Source: a bacterium (GTDB lineage: Bacteria; Sumerlaeota; Sumerlaeia; SLMS01). From it: a DNA stretch of 64,000 nt. Below are positions 33,774 to 41,283 of this stretch, one piece after another (position 1 is the first letter of the stretch; each line of letters starts with the position of its first letter). The notes beneath the pieces were generated by a model that was given only the letters and a program-made list of their open reading frames with translations, was not told where the DNA came from and did not search any database. The stretch lies in NCBI GenBank assembly GCA_016125005.1, contig WGMQ01000020.1:1-64000 (forward strand), read 5' to 3'. The position numbers and the translations under genes are program-made.

Positions 33774-33805
33774 AAGTGCCCGGGACTGATCGGTCCCGGG
33801 CACTT
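33774..33805 (+). terminator. Intrinsic terminator after the PL5/PL38-like gene
   Basis: AAGTGCCCGGGAC (33774-33786) pairs with GTCCCGGGCACTT (33793-33805) around a 6-nt loop, followed by TTTTAT. It closes the plus-strand unit and separates it from the convergent esterase gene. Confidence 0.88.
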
Positions 33806-33818
33806 TTTATTTCAGCGG

Positions 33819-34763
33819 TCAGGGCTTTGCTGCTGCCTTGGCCTTGGCGACTTCTGCCTGGATCAGCGTGACCAGTTCGGCACGGGTCTTTTCCTTCCAC
33901 TCGGGCATCTCGGAGGCGAACTTGTGCGTGCCACCCGGAGCCGTGGTGAGGATGCAGGTTCCGCCCGCGGCCACGATCTTGTCATGAAGGCGCTGGGACT
34001 GATCGTAGGGTACCGTCGTGTCCGCGTCGCCGTGGAAGATATAGGTGGTCGGCATGACGGTGTTGAGATGATGCTGGGGGGAGATTGCGTCGGCAAAGGA
34101 GCCGAGGCGCTTGCCGCCGTAGCCGGTCGCGTTGGAGGTGTCGGAGACAGGGCACAACAGATAGAGCGCGGTCGCGGGATACAAAGGTGATTCGTCAGCG
34201 GTGGATCCCGGAGGAACCGTCGAAAGGGTCGACCAGAGGGCGGCGCCACCACCGGCCGAACTGCCGCCAACGATGATGCGCTTCGGATCGATGCCGAGTT
34301 CCTCTGCGTGGTCCTGGACCCATCGCATCGAAAGACGCGCATCGGCGATGCTATGGGTCGCGTTGGAGTTGTGGCGAACGGTCACACGGTAATCAGGTGC
34401 AATGCCCACGGCGCCGTTCTTGGCGGCCGTGCGAGCCCAGCCGGCGGAGTTCATCGGCGTTCCGTGGCTGAAACCACCGCCGAAGAACCAGATCAGCGCG
34501 GGGCGCTTGTCGCCGGGCTTCCAGTCCTTGGGCTTGTAGACATGGAGGCGCATGGGATCGGGCTCGATCTGACGATAGACGAAGGTCTCGGCCCCCTCGA
34601 TCGTGACCGGTGTGATCTCGTCCTTGGAACGTTCCCGGACTGAATCTGAGACTTTCATGGGGGTATCAAGGTCGCTGTAGGTTTGGGCTTGGACACCCGC
34701 GACCGCTCCGACGACGAGGGCGGCTGTTGCAAGGGTGCAGTAGAGTCGACGTGTGGCGAACAT
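33819..34763 (-). CDS. Secreted alpha/beta hydrolase (carbohydrate-esterase-like)
   Basis: 314 aa. Signal peptide about 1-27 (ending GVQAQ). Oxyanion motif WFFGGGFSHG, nucleophile GGSSAGGG, acid in FHGDADTTVPY and His in GGTHKF make an HSL/BD-FAE-type serine esterase. Near glycan-lyase genes this probably removes acyl groups from a polysaccharide. Last gene of the operon from 43584, 30 bp behind uxaC. Confidence 0.82.
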   Translation of the reverse strand: MFATRRLYCTLATAALVVGAVAGVQAQTYSDLDTPMKVSDSVRERSKDEITPVTIEGAETFVYRQIEPDPMRLHVYKPKDWKPGDKRPALIWFFGGGFSHGTPMNSAGWARTAAKNGAVGIAPDYRVTVRHNSNATHSIADARLSMRWVQDHAEELGIDPKRIIVGGSSAGGGAALWSTLSTVPPGSTADESPLYPATALYLLCPVSDTSNATGYGGKRLGSFADAISPQHHLNTVMPTTYIFHGDADTTVPYDQSQRLHDKIVAAGGTCILTTAPGGTHKFASEMPEWKEKTRAELVTLIQAEVAKAKAAAKP

Positions 34764-34793
34764 GCTGGTTCTTCCTCCTGGTTTTGGCCGGAT

Positions 34794-36221
34794 TCAGTCG
34801 AGGGTTCCCGCGGGTGCGGTGGCGAAGATTTCACGGGCGTTGTATAGACAGACCGCCCGCACGATTGGCGTGAGGAATTCGATGGAGGCCGGGAGCAATC
34901 CCCGACCGGCCTCCTCTCCCAGCCAGTTGCAAAAGACACGACGGAAGTACTCGTGACGGGTGAAGGACAGGAAGCTGCGTGAGTCCGTCACCATGCCCGG
35001 GAAGTGATGGAGCAACCCGAGGGACGCCCAGGCATCGAGTTGGGCCGCAATGCCGTGGCGCTGATCGAGGAACCACCAGGCCGATCCCTGACGCACGCGA
35101 GCCTTCTCCCCGTCCAATGGAAAGCTCCCGCAAAGCGCCGCAAAGGCCGCATTGTCCGCCGGATTCAGATTATACAGGATCACCGCCGGGAGCGTGTCGG
35201 CCTGCGCCCAACGGTCCAGCAACGCCGCGAGTTCGCTGACTGGAATCGAATCGCCGATTGTATCGAAGCCTGTGTCCGCTCCGAGAGTCCGCATTAGGGG
35301 GCCATTGGGATTGCGAATCGCGCCGAGATGAAACTGAGCAGTCCATCCGAGTTCTGTATAGACAGCCACCAACTCGTCCAGCACACGGACGCGGAGCGCG
35401 TCAAGTTCGGCAGGAGAGGGCTCCTGTCCCCCCAGCAGGCGTGAGAACGCGACCTCTGCTGCAACCGCCGACCCGGTGAGTCCCGGCAGTCGCGTGAGAC
35501 CGTGGTCAGCCATGCGGCAGCCGAGGTCGTGGAAATCCTGGGCGCGCGCGCGAAGCGCCGCCAGCAGTCCGTCGAGCGACTCGATGGGGCGGTTCGCTTG
35601 TGCAGAGAGACGCTCCCGCCAGCGATTCCACGCGGCGGAGCCGGAGGTGGCGAAGGCCTGATCCGGGCGAAAGGTTGGAACCATGCGGAAGGTGGCACTC
35701 GGGTCCGCGGCGAATGCCTGATGGTGTTCCAGCGAATCCGCCGGGTCGTCGGTGGTGCCGACAAGCTCCACGCCCATGCGGGCAAGCAATGCGCGCGGAC
35801 GACCTTGTTCGGAGGAGAGGAAGTCCGATGCGGTCTCCCAGATGCGATCCGCAGTGGACTCGGAGACAAGCACCCCCTCGAGTCCAATGTAGCGGTCCAG
35901 TTCGAGATGCGACCAGGCAAAGAGCGGGTTGCCGGCCGTGAAGGGGACCGTCCGGGCGAAGGCATCGAACCGCTCCCTCGCCGACGCTGGGCCGGTGATG
36001 AGTCGCTCGGGGATACCGTTGGCACGCATGGCGCGCGACTTGTAGTGGTCGCCGTCCAGCCAGGCCTCGCTCAGGTCGGCGAACGGGCGGTTGCTGGCGA
36101 TGCGCTCCGGCGACAGGTGATTGTGGAAGTCAACGATGGGCAGTCCCGCCGCCACCTCGTGAAAGAGGCGGCGTGCAAGTGGCGACGCCAGCAGGAAATC
36201 GTCGGATAGAAAGCCGTCCAT
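34794..36221 (-). CDS. uxaC: Glucuronate isomerase
   Basis: 475 aa from ATG 36221, one base overlapping the stop of the LarA-like gene (TGATG), with GGAGG 6 nt upstream. Interconverts D-glucuronate and D-fructuronate (or galacturonate and tagaturonate). Signatures: VDFHNHLSPERIA (H33, H35 as metal ligands), then MRANGIPERLITG and ATSGSAAWNRWRER. Length matches the family. The window also holds mannonate oxidoreductase and UxuA, so the glucuronate branch is complete. Octamers at 34842 and 35356. Confidence 0.93.
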   Translation of the reverse strand: MDGFLSDDFLLASPLARRLFHEVAAGLPIVDFHNHLSPERIASNRPFADLSEAWLDGDHYKSRAMRANGIPERLITGPASARERFDAFARTVPFTAGNPLFAWSHLELDRYIGLEGVLVSESTADRIWETASDFLSSEQGRPRALLARMGVELVGTTDDPADSLEHHQAFAADPSATFRMVPTFRPDQAFATSGSAAWNRWRERLSAQANRPIESLDGLLAALRARAQDFHDLGCRMADHGLTRLPGLTGSAVAAEVAFSRLLGGQEPSPAELDALRVRVLDELVAVYTELGWTAQFHLGAIRNPNGPLMRTLGADTGFDTIGDSIPVSELAALLDRWAQADTLPAVILYNLNPADNAAFAALCGSFPLDGEKARVRQGSAWWFLDQRHGIAAQLDAWASLGLLHHFPGMVTDSRSFLSFTRHEYFRRVFCNWLGEEAGRGLLPASIEFLTPIVRAVCLYNAREIFATAPAGTLD

Positions 36222-37504
36222 CACAGGCCTCCGGGGAAGTTGCGACGCAGCGCCCAGAGTCCCAGCGCGGGGTTGCTGATATAGAAGGTTGGCTTGCCGT
36301 CGTGCCCGACCTGGGGGCCATCGCGCAGCGAATCGACCTTGTATAGACGACGCATCTCCGCGGGGTCGGCGTAGGCGTAACCCACGGACTCGATCTCCTC
36401 GCGACTGAGCCCGCCCGCGCACCAAGTGATGCGGAAGCGCCCTTCGGAGGCGCCGTGAATCAGGTGCGCGGCAGCGGAGAGATTCCCACCGAGGTCCGCC
36501 TCGCTACGCACTGCATCGAGCGTATGGGGCGTGCCCTTGTATCCGTAGCGGCGAATAAGGCGGTCGATGGCCGGATCCTCGCCGAACTCCTTCACTCCCT
36601 CGCCAAGGATGATGAGTTCCGCGTCATCGGCAAGTGCCATGCGGGTGCGGTAGATGGCCTTGTTGCCAAGCCAGGTCGACTTGAACTCCAACGGATCGAG
36701 ATGCACGATGGCGCGCTGGATCGGCTCCGCGAGCAGGTCGATGTTGACCTGTTGGCAGAGGCGGGCGCCCACCTCGAAACACTCTTCGTCGTCGCCTGCA
36801 TAGAGGCCGCGCGTCACCAACTTCCCGGCCTCGTCCTTTGCGCGAACGGTGAGCAGGTAAGTGATGGGAACGTGGCCGAGGAACCGGCGCGCCATGAGGT
36901 TCAGCGCATCGCGCACAGGCGTCCTGGCCTGCCCCATGATCTTCTCCATGTTGCATACTGCGCCAAGGAAGTGGGACTTGTCGATGATCTCCTTCCCGCC
37001 GGTGCCGATCAGGATATTCTTCACATGGTTGGCGATGCCGATCACCTCGTGCGGGACCAGTTGGCCCACCGAGATGATGCGGTCCCAGCCGCCGTCGAGC
37101 AGCAGATGATCCAGCTCGCATCCCATCGTATAGTCGACTGCCCCCCCGGATAGACGGGCGACTTCGTCGCCGGGCAGTTCGCCGAGGCGGATGAGGTTGT
37201 CGCGCCAATCGTGGATCCGGAAAAGCTCCGGCGGAATGCCCGGATACATGTGGGCGATCTGCTGCGGCTTCATGGGCGTATGGGTGCCGAGCGCCGGCAG
37301 GATCTCGACATGAGCCTGCTGCCTGAGAAGCTCGTACAGCATCACGGTCAGCTCGCCTGAGCCCGAATGGTAGCGCGTATAGTCGGGCGGGATGATGAGG
37401 ACGCGGCGCACGGGACCGAGTTGCTCCACCAGCTCGCCCACCAGTTCCCGGGCGCGAGCCGAGTCGATGACGGTCGCTTCGCTTCCTTCGGCAAATCGGA
37501 TCAC
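36221..37504 (-). CDS. LarA/DUF2088-family protein, possible sugar-acid epimerase
   Basis: 427 aa. LarA-like motifs: PDYTRYHSG, then LPALGTHTPM, and SVGQLVPHEVIG with GTGGKEII. LarA itself is a nickel-pincer lactate racemase; its wider family includes hydroxyacid and sugar-acid epimerases. No LarB/C/E cofactor genes are in the window. Its place between gluconokinase and uxaC, with 4-bp and 1-bp overlaps, points to a uronate or aldonate substrate; some database entries call such proteins D-mannonate epimerase, without proof I know of. Octamer at 36341. Confidence 0.72.
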   Translation of the reverse strand: MIRFAEGSEATVIDSARARELVGELVEQLGPVRRVLIIPPDYTRYHSGSGELTVMLYELLRQQAHVEILPALGTHTPMKPQQIAHMYPGIPPELFRIHDWRDNLIRLGELPGDEVARLSGGAVDYTMGCELDHLLLDGGWDRIISVGQLVPHEVIGIANHVKNILIGTGGKEIIDKSHFLGAVCNMEKIMGQARTPVRDALNLMARRFLGHVPITYLLTVRAKDEAGKLVTRGLYAGDDEECFEVGARLCQQVNIDLLAEPIQRAIVHLDPLEFKSTWLGNKAIYRTRMALADDAELIILGEGVKEFGEDPAIDRLIRRYGYKGTPHTLDAVRSEADLGGNLSAAAHLIHGASEGRFRITWCAGGLSREEIESVGYAYADPAEMRRLYKVDSLRDGPQVGHDGKPTFYISNPALGLWALRRNFPGGL

Positions 37505-37995
37505 AGGGACGATGCTCCCATCAGTTGGTTGGTCACACGTTGACAGATTTCTTCGGGACTCAGTGCCACGTCCGCCACGATGGCGTCGGCGGGTTCCTCC
37601 AGCGTCGCCAACTGGCTGTCGAGCATCCCCGGTTTCATGAAGTGTCCGGGGCGCTCGGCGAGACGTTGTTCGAGCAGGCTCCGGTCACCGCGGAGATAGA
37701 CAAAGCGGCACTGCGGCGATCCGGTACGAAGGCGCTCGCGATAGACTTCACGAAGCGCGGAACAGGCGAGCACGGCGCCTCCCAGCCGCTCCCACCTGGG
37801 CATTTCCGCGGCCATGGCATCGAGCCAGGGCCAACGGTCCGCGTCGGTCAGTGGCACGCCACTCGCCATCTTGGCGATGTTGGCTGATGGGTGAAACGCA
37901 TCGGCATCGTGAAAGGGAAGACCCAGCCGATCCGCCAGCATCCTGCCGACGGTCGACTTGCCACAACCCGCGACGCCCATGACGACCACGATCAT
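37501..37995 (-). CDS. gntK: Gluconokinase
   Basis: 164 aa from ATG 37995, 1 bp after the mannonate oxidoreductase stop. P-loop GVAGCGKST (7-15), then LPFHDADAFHPSANIAKM, VLACSALREVYRERLR and RPGHFMKPGMLDSQLATLEE, all typical of GntK-type gluconokinases. Phosphorylates gluconate to 6-phosphogluconate. In this operon it could act on gluconate or a related aldonate; the KDPG aldolase and KDG kinase are elsewhere in the window. Overlaps the LarA-like gene by 4 bp. Confidence 0.9.
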   Translation of the reverse strand: MIVVVMGVAGCGKSTVGRMLADRLGLPFHDADAFHPSANIAKMASGVPLTDADRWPWLDAMAAEMPRWERLGGAVLACSALREVYRERLRTGSPQCRFVYLRGDRSLLEQRLAERPGHFMKPGMLDSQLATLEEPADAIVADVALSPEEICQRVTNQLMGASSL

Positions 37996-37996
37996 C

Positions 37997-38821
37997 TCAC
38001 ACCCCCGACCATGCCATGAAACCGCCATCCACCACGATGGAGGCGCCGGTCACGAAGCGACTCGCGTCGCTCGCGAGCCATACCACCGTACCGCCCAGTT
38101 CGTCGGGCTGACCAAGGCGCCCCATCGGTGTGCGTTCGAGGATCGTCCGGCCGCGCGCGGTCGGTTGTCCGGTCTCGTCCTGCAGGAGGAAGCGGTTCTG
38201 TTCCGTGAGGAAGAAGCCCGGCACGATGGCATTCACGCGAACAGGAAGATGCAGGTCGTGCGCCGCGTGGACAGCGAGCCAACGGGTCAGGTTCTCGACC
38301 GCAGCCTTGGCCATGCCGTAGCCTGCCACACGGGTCAGCGCGCGCAGCGACGACACGGAGCCCACCATGATAATGGACGCCGGGGCCGGGCTGCGGGCGA
38401 TCCGCGAGAAAAGCACCTGGGAAGGAACGATCGCACCGGCCATCACGTTGGTGTCGATCACCTGGCGAAGCGCGTCCTGCTGAAGATCGGCAAAGCTGGC
38501 GCCGGGAACGACCGTGGCGCCGGGTTGGTTGCCTCCCGCCCCGTTTACCAGGATCGTGACTTCCGTCCCACAGGCCTGCTGCACTGTGTCGAATGCCGCC
38601 TCGACTGAGGCGCGCACGTTCGGATCCATGACCACGCCGCGCAGTGACACGCCGCGACTGGCGCTTTCCGCGATGGCCTGATCGAGGCGCGATTGCTCGC
38701 GGCTGGCAAGCCAGACGGTGGCTCCAGCGCGTGCCAGCGCCTCGCCCATCGCGTGGCCCAGATGGCCCGCGCCGCCAGTGACAACCGCGCACCTACCCTG
38801 GAGGTCGAACTCGGTCGTCAC
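37997..38821 (-). CDS. uxuB: D-mannonate oxidoreductase (SDR type)
   Basis: 274 aa from GTG 38821 (a TTG at 38833 is also possible). SDR fold: TGGAGHLGHAMGEALARAG (15-33), NGAGG, Ser in VGSVSSLRAL, YGMAKAA (Tyr/Lys). The stretch PGFFLTEQNRFLLQDETGQP followed by LERTPMGRLG is characteristic of the SDR-type fructuronate reductase / mannonate oxidoreductase of Bacillus and relatives. Converts fructuronate to D-mannonate with NADH, linking UxaC to UxuA. It lies 1 bp behind the SGNH hydrolase gene. Confidence 0.85.
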   Translation of the reverse strand: MTTEFDLQGRCAVVTGGAGHLGHAMGEALARAGATVWLASREQSRLDQAIAESASRGVSLRGVVMDPNVRASVEAAFDTVQQACGTEVTILVNGAGGNQPGATVVPGASFADLQQDALRQVIDTNVMAGAIVPSQVLFSRIARSPAPASIIMVGSVSSLRALTRVAGYGMAKAAVENLTRWLAVHAAHDLHLPVRVNAIVPGFFLTEQNRFLLQDETGQPTARGRTILERTPMGRLGQPDELGGTVVWLASDASRFVTGASIVVDGGFMAWSGV

Positions 38822-38822
38822 G

Positions 38823-40244
38823 TCAGGACCCAACCTTTACGAGACGGAAGGTCTGCTTGCGCGGCTTGGATTCTTTGGCGATCTGCGCCGTGAGCTTGGC
38901 GATATCCGCGGCGTTCTTCTCGGCGGCACCCGGCGCGATCGAGTCCCGCCACTGCTGGACGTACTTCTCGCGTGTCTCGGAGTAGTCGTCGGCCTTGCGC
39001 CAGTCTTCGAGAGCTTTCTCCAGCGCTGCGGGATCGTCCATCGAGGCACCGGCGGGATCGAAGATCTTCGCGCGCGTCCACGGCCCTCCGCGGAGGTCGC
39101 GCTCGATCTTCCAGCGACGCTCCATGAGGCCCATCACCTTCTCCGCCTGCTTCATTTGAGGAGTCTCGGCACCCACATAGAAATCAATGCCCGTCGCGAG
39201 TTCCTTGCTTGTATAGACGCCGATCTCGTCGTCGCCAATCTTCAGGCGCCACGAGCTTTCCGGCAGGCCGGTGACACGCAGCGCGCCTTGGTTGAAGGCC
39301 TTCTGAAAGGGAACCCACTTGAGGCCCGGCTCAGCGCTGGGGCGGTCCGAGGACTCGGGCTTCGTGTCCACCCAGTACGGGAGGCCGCGTTCGAGCAGCT
39401 CCCACGCCATTTCGCCTTCGCCCATGCGGACGGTTGTGTCGGCGGCGCCGGTCACCGAGATGGTGCCCGCCTTGGCATCGATGCTGGTCGTGCTCACGGG
39501 GCCGAGCAGGCCCTGCGCCTTCAGGAACTCGAAGGTGGCCACGAGGTGGCCCGGCTTGCGCGGATGGACGCGGTCCTCGCTGACAATCGTGAATCCCGGG
39601 TCCTCTGCCTGACCCGTCTTGTTGATGACGAGCATGGGCGTGTTGAAATCGACGACGGCGATGTTGCGGGCCTCGCCCTGCTGCTTGAGGAACTCGCCGC
39701 ACTGACGAATGGCGTCGTTCTTGCCGATGGCGGGGACGCGCTCCTGATTGCCCGTGTCGTCGTAGAGGGTCGGTATGATGAGGATTACTTCGATGTTCGG
39801 TTCCTTCTGGAGGCGATCAAGGATGGCCGTCATGTCGCGGCGATAGCGTTCGAGGAACTTTGCCGTGGCTGCGTCGCGTTCCTCGGCTGGCTTGTCGATG
39901 AACTGGGAGGTGCCGACGTCGTTCATCCCAAGGTTGATGAGGACATGGGTGGGATTCCGGGCCAGCACGTCCCATTCGATGCGAGCCAGGGCGTCGTTGG
40001 CGCGACCGGCGCTCACGCCTGCGTTGAACATCTCGATGTGGCGCTCGGGAAAGCGCACCTGATAGTAGTGCTGTATATACGGAAGGTAGTAGCCGAGGTG
40101 CGTGATGCTATCGCCGAGGAAGACGACGCGGGAACCATCGGGGAATGGCTTGGGAGATGGCGTGGCGGCGGGAGCAAGCCCGGCGAGGAGACTGAGAACG
40201 GTCATGAGAATCATCGTCCAGAGTGAATGACGGCTGCGGTTCAT
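38823..40244 (-). CDS. Secreted SGNH/GDSL hydrolase
   Basis: 473 aa. Signal peptide about 1-27 (ending GLAPAA). SGNH blocks: VFLGDSITHLGYYLPYIQ (block I, Ser), FNAGVSAGR (II), LINLGMNDVG (III) and SEDRVHPRKPGH (V, Asp-His). About 220 C-terminal residues beyond the core are helical and unassigned. Probably a deacetylase or esterase on a polysaccharide. Octamer at 39211, and a GTATATAC at 40073. Confidence 0.84.
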   Translation of the reverse strand: MNRSRHSLWTMILMTVLSLLAGLAPAATPSPKPFPDGSRVVFLGDSITHLGYYLPYIQHYYQVRFPERHIEMFNAGVSAGRANDALARIEWDVLARNPTHVLINLGMNDVGTSQFIDKPAEERDAATAKFLERYRRDMTAILDRLQKEPNIEVILIIPTLYDDTGNQERVPAIGKNDAIRQCGEFLKQQGEARNIAVVDFNTPMLVINKTGQAEDPGFTIVSEDRVHPRKPGHLVATFEFLKAQGLLGPVSTTSIDAKAGTISVTGAADTTVRMGEGEMAWELLERGLPYWVDTKPESSDRPSAEPGLKWVPFQKAFNQGALRVTGLPESSWRLKIGDDEIGVYTSKELATGIDFYVGAETPQMKQAEKVMGLMERRWKIERDLRGGPWTRAKIFDPAGASMDDPAALEKALEDWRKADDYSETREKYVQQWRDSIAPGAAEKNAADIAKLTAQIAKESKPRKQTFRLVKVGS

Positions 40245-40266
40245 GCAGGAACTCCGGTGTATGGGG

Positions 40267-41283
40267 TCAGGTGCTGCGCAGGTAGCGGGTGCGATCGTAG
40301 AGGAACCGTGGTGTCTCTCCGTCGCGGTAGCGTTGCAGGTTCGCGATGCAGATTTCCTGCATCCGGTTCAGTGTGGTGGGCGGCTCGTTGAAATCGGGCC
40401 AGCCGTGGTCGACACGATGCGCGGTCAGGATCAGGTTGTTCCAGCCGCGGGCGGGATGATCTTCGGGGAGCGAGTCAGGTTCGAGCACATCGAGCCCCGC
40501 GCGGAGACGCCCCGACTCAAGTTCGCGGAAGAGCGCGGGCTGGTCGATGATGCCGCCGCGGGCCGTGTTGATGACGACGCCGTGGCGGGGAAGCATGGCG
40601 AGAAGCTCCGCGTTGACCGTGTTGCGCGTCTCCTCGGTCAGGGCGGCGTGGACCACGATGATCTGGGCACCACGGAAGAGGTCGTGAAGGGAATGCACCC
40701 GCTCGCAGCCCTCCAGTGTTTCCGTCAGGTACGGATCGAACACGCGCAGGGTGGCACCGAATGGACGGATCAGCTCCAGAAAGCGGCGGCCGATCACGCC
40801 GAGTCCGTATAGACCGACCACGGCGCGATCGAGCGATCCACCGTGGAAGTGCATGTCCATCTTCCACCCGCCGTGGCGCACATGCTGCACCTGGGAATGC
40901 AGGTCCTTCAGCGTGGCAAGGAGGAGTGTCATCGCCCCTTCGGCGACTCCATTGGCGGGATAGTCTCCCCAGTTGCTGACCATGATTCCCGCGTCGATGA
41001 ACTCGACGGGTAGGAAGCGGGCCAATTCTCCAGTGACATTGCAGATGTAGCGCAAGGCACCCGCGTTGGAGGCCAATTCATCCGGGCAACGGGTCGCCCC
41101 CCAGCACGTCAGGAGGACGTCGTGTGGGCGGATCAACGCAGCCTTCTCCGCCGCGGACATGGCGTGGCCGTTCTCGCGAATCTCCAACGACCCCAGCTCC
41201 GCTAGGGCCGCACGGAAAGGCGCGGTGAAGATGCGCGGATCCGCTGCGTTCTCGGCGATATGGAGCATCGATAGCTTCTTCAT
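40267..41283 (-). CDS. D-2-hydroxyacid dehydrogenase
   Basis: 338 aa. NAD-binding GLYGLGVIGRRF, catalytic Arg in INTARGGIID, Glu in DVLEPDSLPEDHP, His in LTAHRVDHGW. The family reduces 2-keto acids or oxidises D-2-hydroxyacids; the neighbouring uronate genes suggest a 2-keto sugar acid, unproven. It starts directly after the beta-helix gene's stop codon. Octamer at 40807 uses the Leu codon CTA. Confidence 0.85.
   Translation of the reverse strand: MKKLSMLHIAENAADPRIFTAPFRAALAELGSLEIRENGHAMSAAEKAALIRPHDVLLTCWGATRCPDELASNAGALRYICNVTGELARFLPVEFIDAGIMVSNWGDYPANGVAEGAMTLLLATLKDLHSQVQHVRHGGWKMDMHFHGGSLDRAVVGLYGLGVIGRRFLELIRPFGATLRVFDPYLTETLEGCERVHSLHDLFRGAQIIVVHAALTEETRNTVNAELLAMLPRHGVVINTARGGIIDQPALFRELESGRLRAGLDVLEPDSLPEDHPARGWNNLILTAHRVDHGWPDFNEPPTTLNRMQEICIANLQRYRDGETPRFLYDRTRYLRST

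Noticed and set aside
33763-40086. Shared 15-mer CTGTATATACGGAAG near 33762 and 40072
   Set aside because: One shared 15-mer pair is expected by chance in 64 kb, and it only extends the GTATATAC variant of the octamer.
38718-40226. 502-codon open frame on the plus strand
   Set aside because: Antisense to the SGNH hydrolase, which has all four catalytic blocks.
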